Shown piece after piece: positions 63,862 to 64,000 of a stretch of DNA of 64,000 nucleotides. Under the pieces are notes generated by a model. The model saw nothing but the letters and a program-made list of their open reading frames with translations, was not told the DNA's origin and made no database searches. The stretch is taken from NCBI GenBank assembly GCA_013791905.1, contig VMSX01000007.1, positions 46,041-110,040 of the forward strand, written 5' to 3'. The DNA comes from Rhodocyclaceae bacterium (lineage in GTDB: Bacteria; Pseudomonadota; Gammaproteobacteria; Burkholderiales; Rhodocyclaceae). Positions within the stretch are counted from its first letter, which is position 1. Each line of letters begins with the position of its first letter. The translations under genes were made by a program, and so were the position numbers.

Positions 63862-64000
63862 AGGGTGTGTTCTCAATCAAGCCAACCAGACGAAAGCACA
63901 AGCCAGATGAACGAACGACAGGAAAGACTTGGCGAGCTTGTCGTAGCGGGTGGCGATGCGTCTGAATTGTTTGATGCGACTGAAGAAACGCTCGACCAGA
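63862..64000 (-). mobile_element. IS5-family insertion sequence, right-edge fragment
   Basis: The terminal sequence GGGTGTGTTCTCAATC begins right after CTA at 63859-63861, and a transposase end is encoded on the minus strand. The CTAG at the junction fits the CTAR-type targets of the family. The other end, and so the target duplication, is outside the window. It interrupts the prepilin gene. Confidence 0.75.
63877..64000 (-). CDS. IS5-family transposase, C-terminal part
   Basis: About 40 residues at the 3' end of a DDE transposase, running off the right edge: LVERFFSRIKQFRRIATRYDK and LAKSFLSFVHLACAFVWLA, then TGA. The Glu in VERFFSRIKQ is the last of the DDE triad, and the following R-x-x-T-R-Y-D-K pattern is typical of IS5-group enzymes. 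It catalyses cut-and-paste of the element. Confidence 0.85.
   Translation of the reverse strand, partial: LVERFFSRIKQFRRIATRYDKLAKSFLSFVHLACAFVWLA

Overview
The window is GC-rich, almost fully coding DNA from a Gram-negative bacterium, most likely a betaproteobacterium of the Rhodocyclales/Nitrosomonadales type. The strongest evidence is the long block mlaFEDACB - ABC pair - ibaG - murA - his operon - hinT - tatABC - degQ, whose order is typical of Betaproteobacteria, together with a short-form HisG and MSHA-type pilus genes. I cannot name the genus. I saw no rRNA, tRNA or CRISPR array.

Layout. (1) 1-1.0 kb: 3' end of gpsA, then trmL. (2) 1.1-7.4 kb: first MSHA-like pilus locus (mshE, mshG, mshF-like, two prepilins) ending in a PglL-like pilin glycosyltransferase. 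(3) 7.6-14.3 kb: FlgT-like lipoprotein, MacA/split-MacB exporter, CYTH-CHAD protein, SixA. (4) 14.3-15.9 kb: a higBA toxin-antitoxin cassette between two near-identical direct repeats, next to a lone type IV pilin gene with a clear sigma-54 promoter. (5) 15.9-23.5 kb: a minus-strand signalling cluster of PP2C phosphatase, FHA protein, metallo-beta-lactamase cyclic nucleotide phosphodiesterase, cNMP-binding/rhodanese fusion, GAF-GspE-type ATPase and GAF-HD-GYP protein. (6) 23.7-32.5 kb: metabolic and stress genes (OCD family, sucCD, paaN, msrA, NIF3-like, degQ-like). (7) 32.5-48.5 kb: the conserved tat-his-murA-mla block, in which hisC alone is inverted. (8) 48.6-63.9 kb: a sigma-54 activator and the second MSHA-like locus (mshM, L, N, E, G, I, J, K), an 838-residue tip-like protein with an L-type-lectin-like C-terminal half, and a prepilin gene cut by an IS5-family element at the right edge.

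How it may fit together. The two msh loci look complementary. The left locus has pilins, glycosylation and one ATPase/platform pair; the right locus has secretin, assembly proteins and a second ATPase/platform pair. Both MshE proteins have an MshEN-like N-terminus, a fold known to bind c-di-GMP in this family. The signalling cluster combines cAMP-type and c-di-GMP-type domains with a third GspE-like ATPase, and is the best candidate here for an uncharacterised system.

Two repeat families run through the window. One is modular: a 25-bp core that can carry one or more 21-bp units (total 25, 46 or 88 bp). It lies in gaps and also inside coding sequences, including murA, a CHAD protein and a NIF3 protein. 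The other has the core TTGGGGCGGCCCGGCG and sits only in gaps between genes, including both sides of the inverted hisC.
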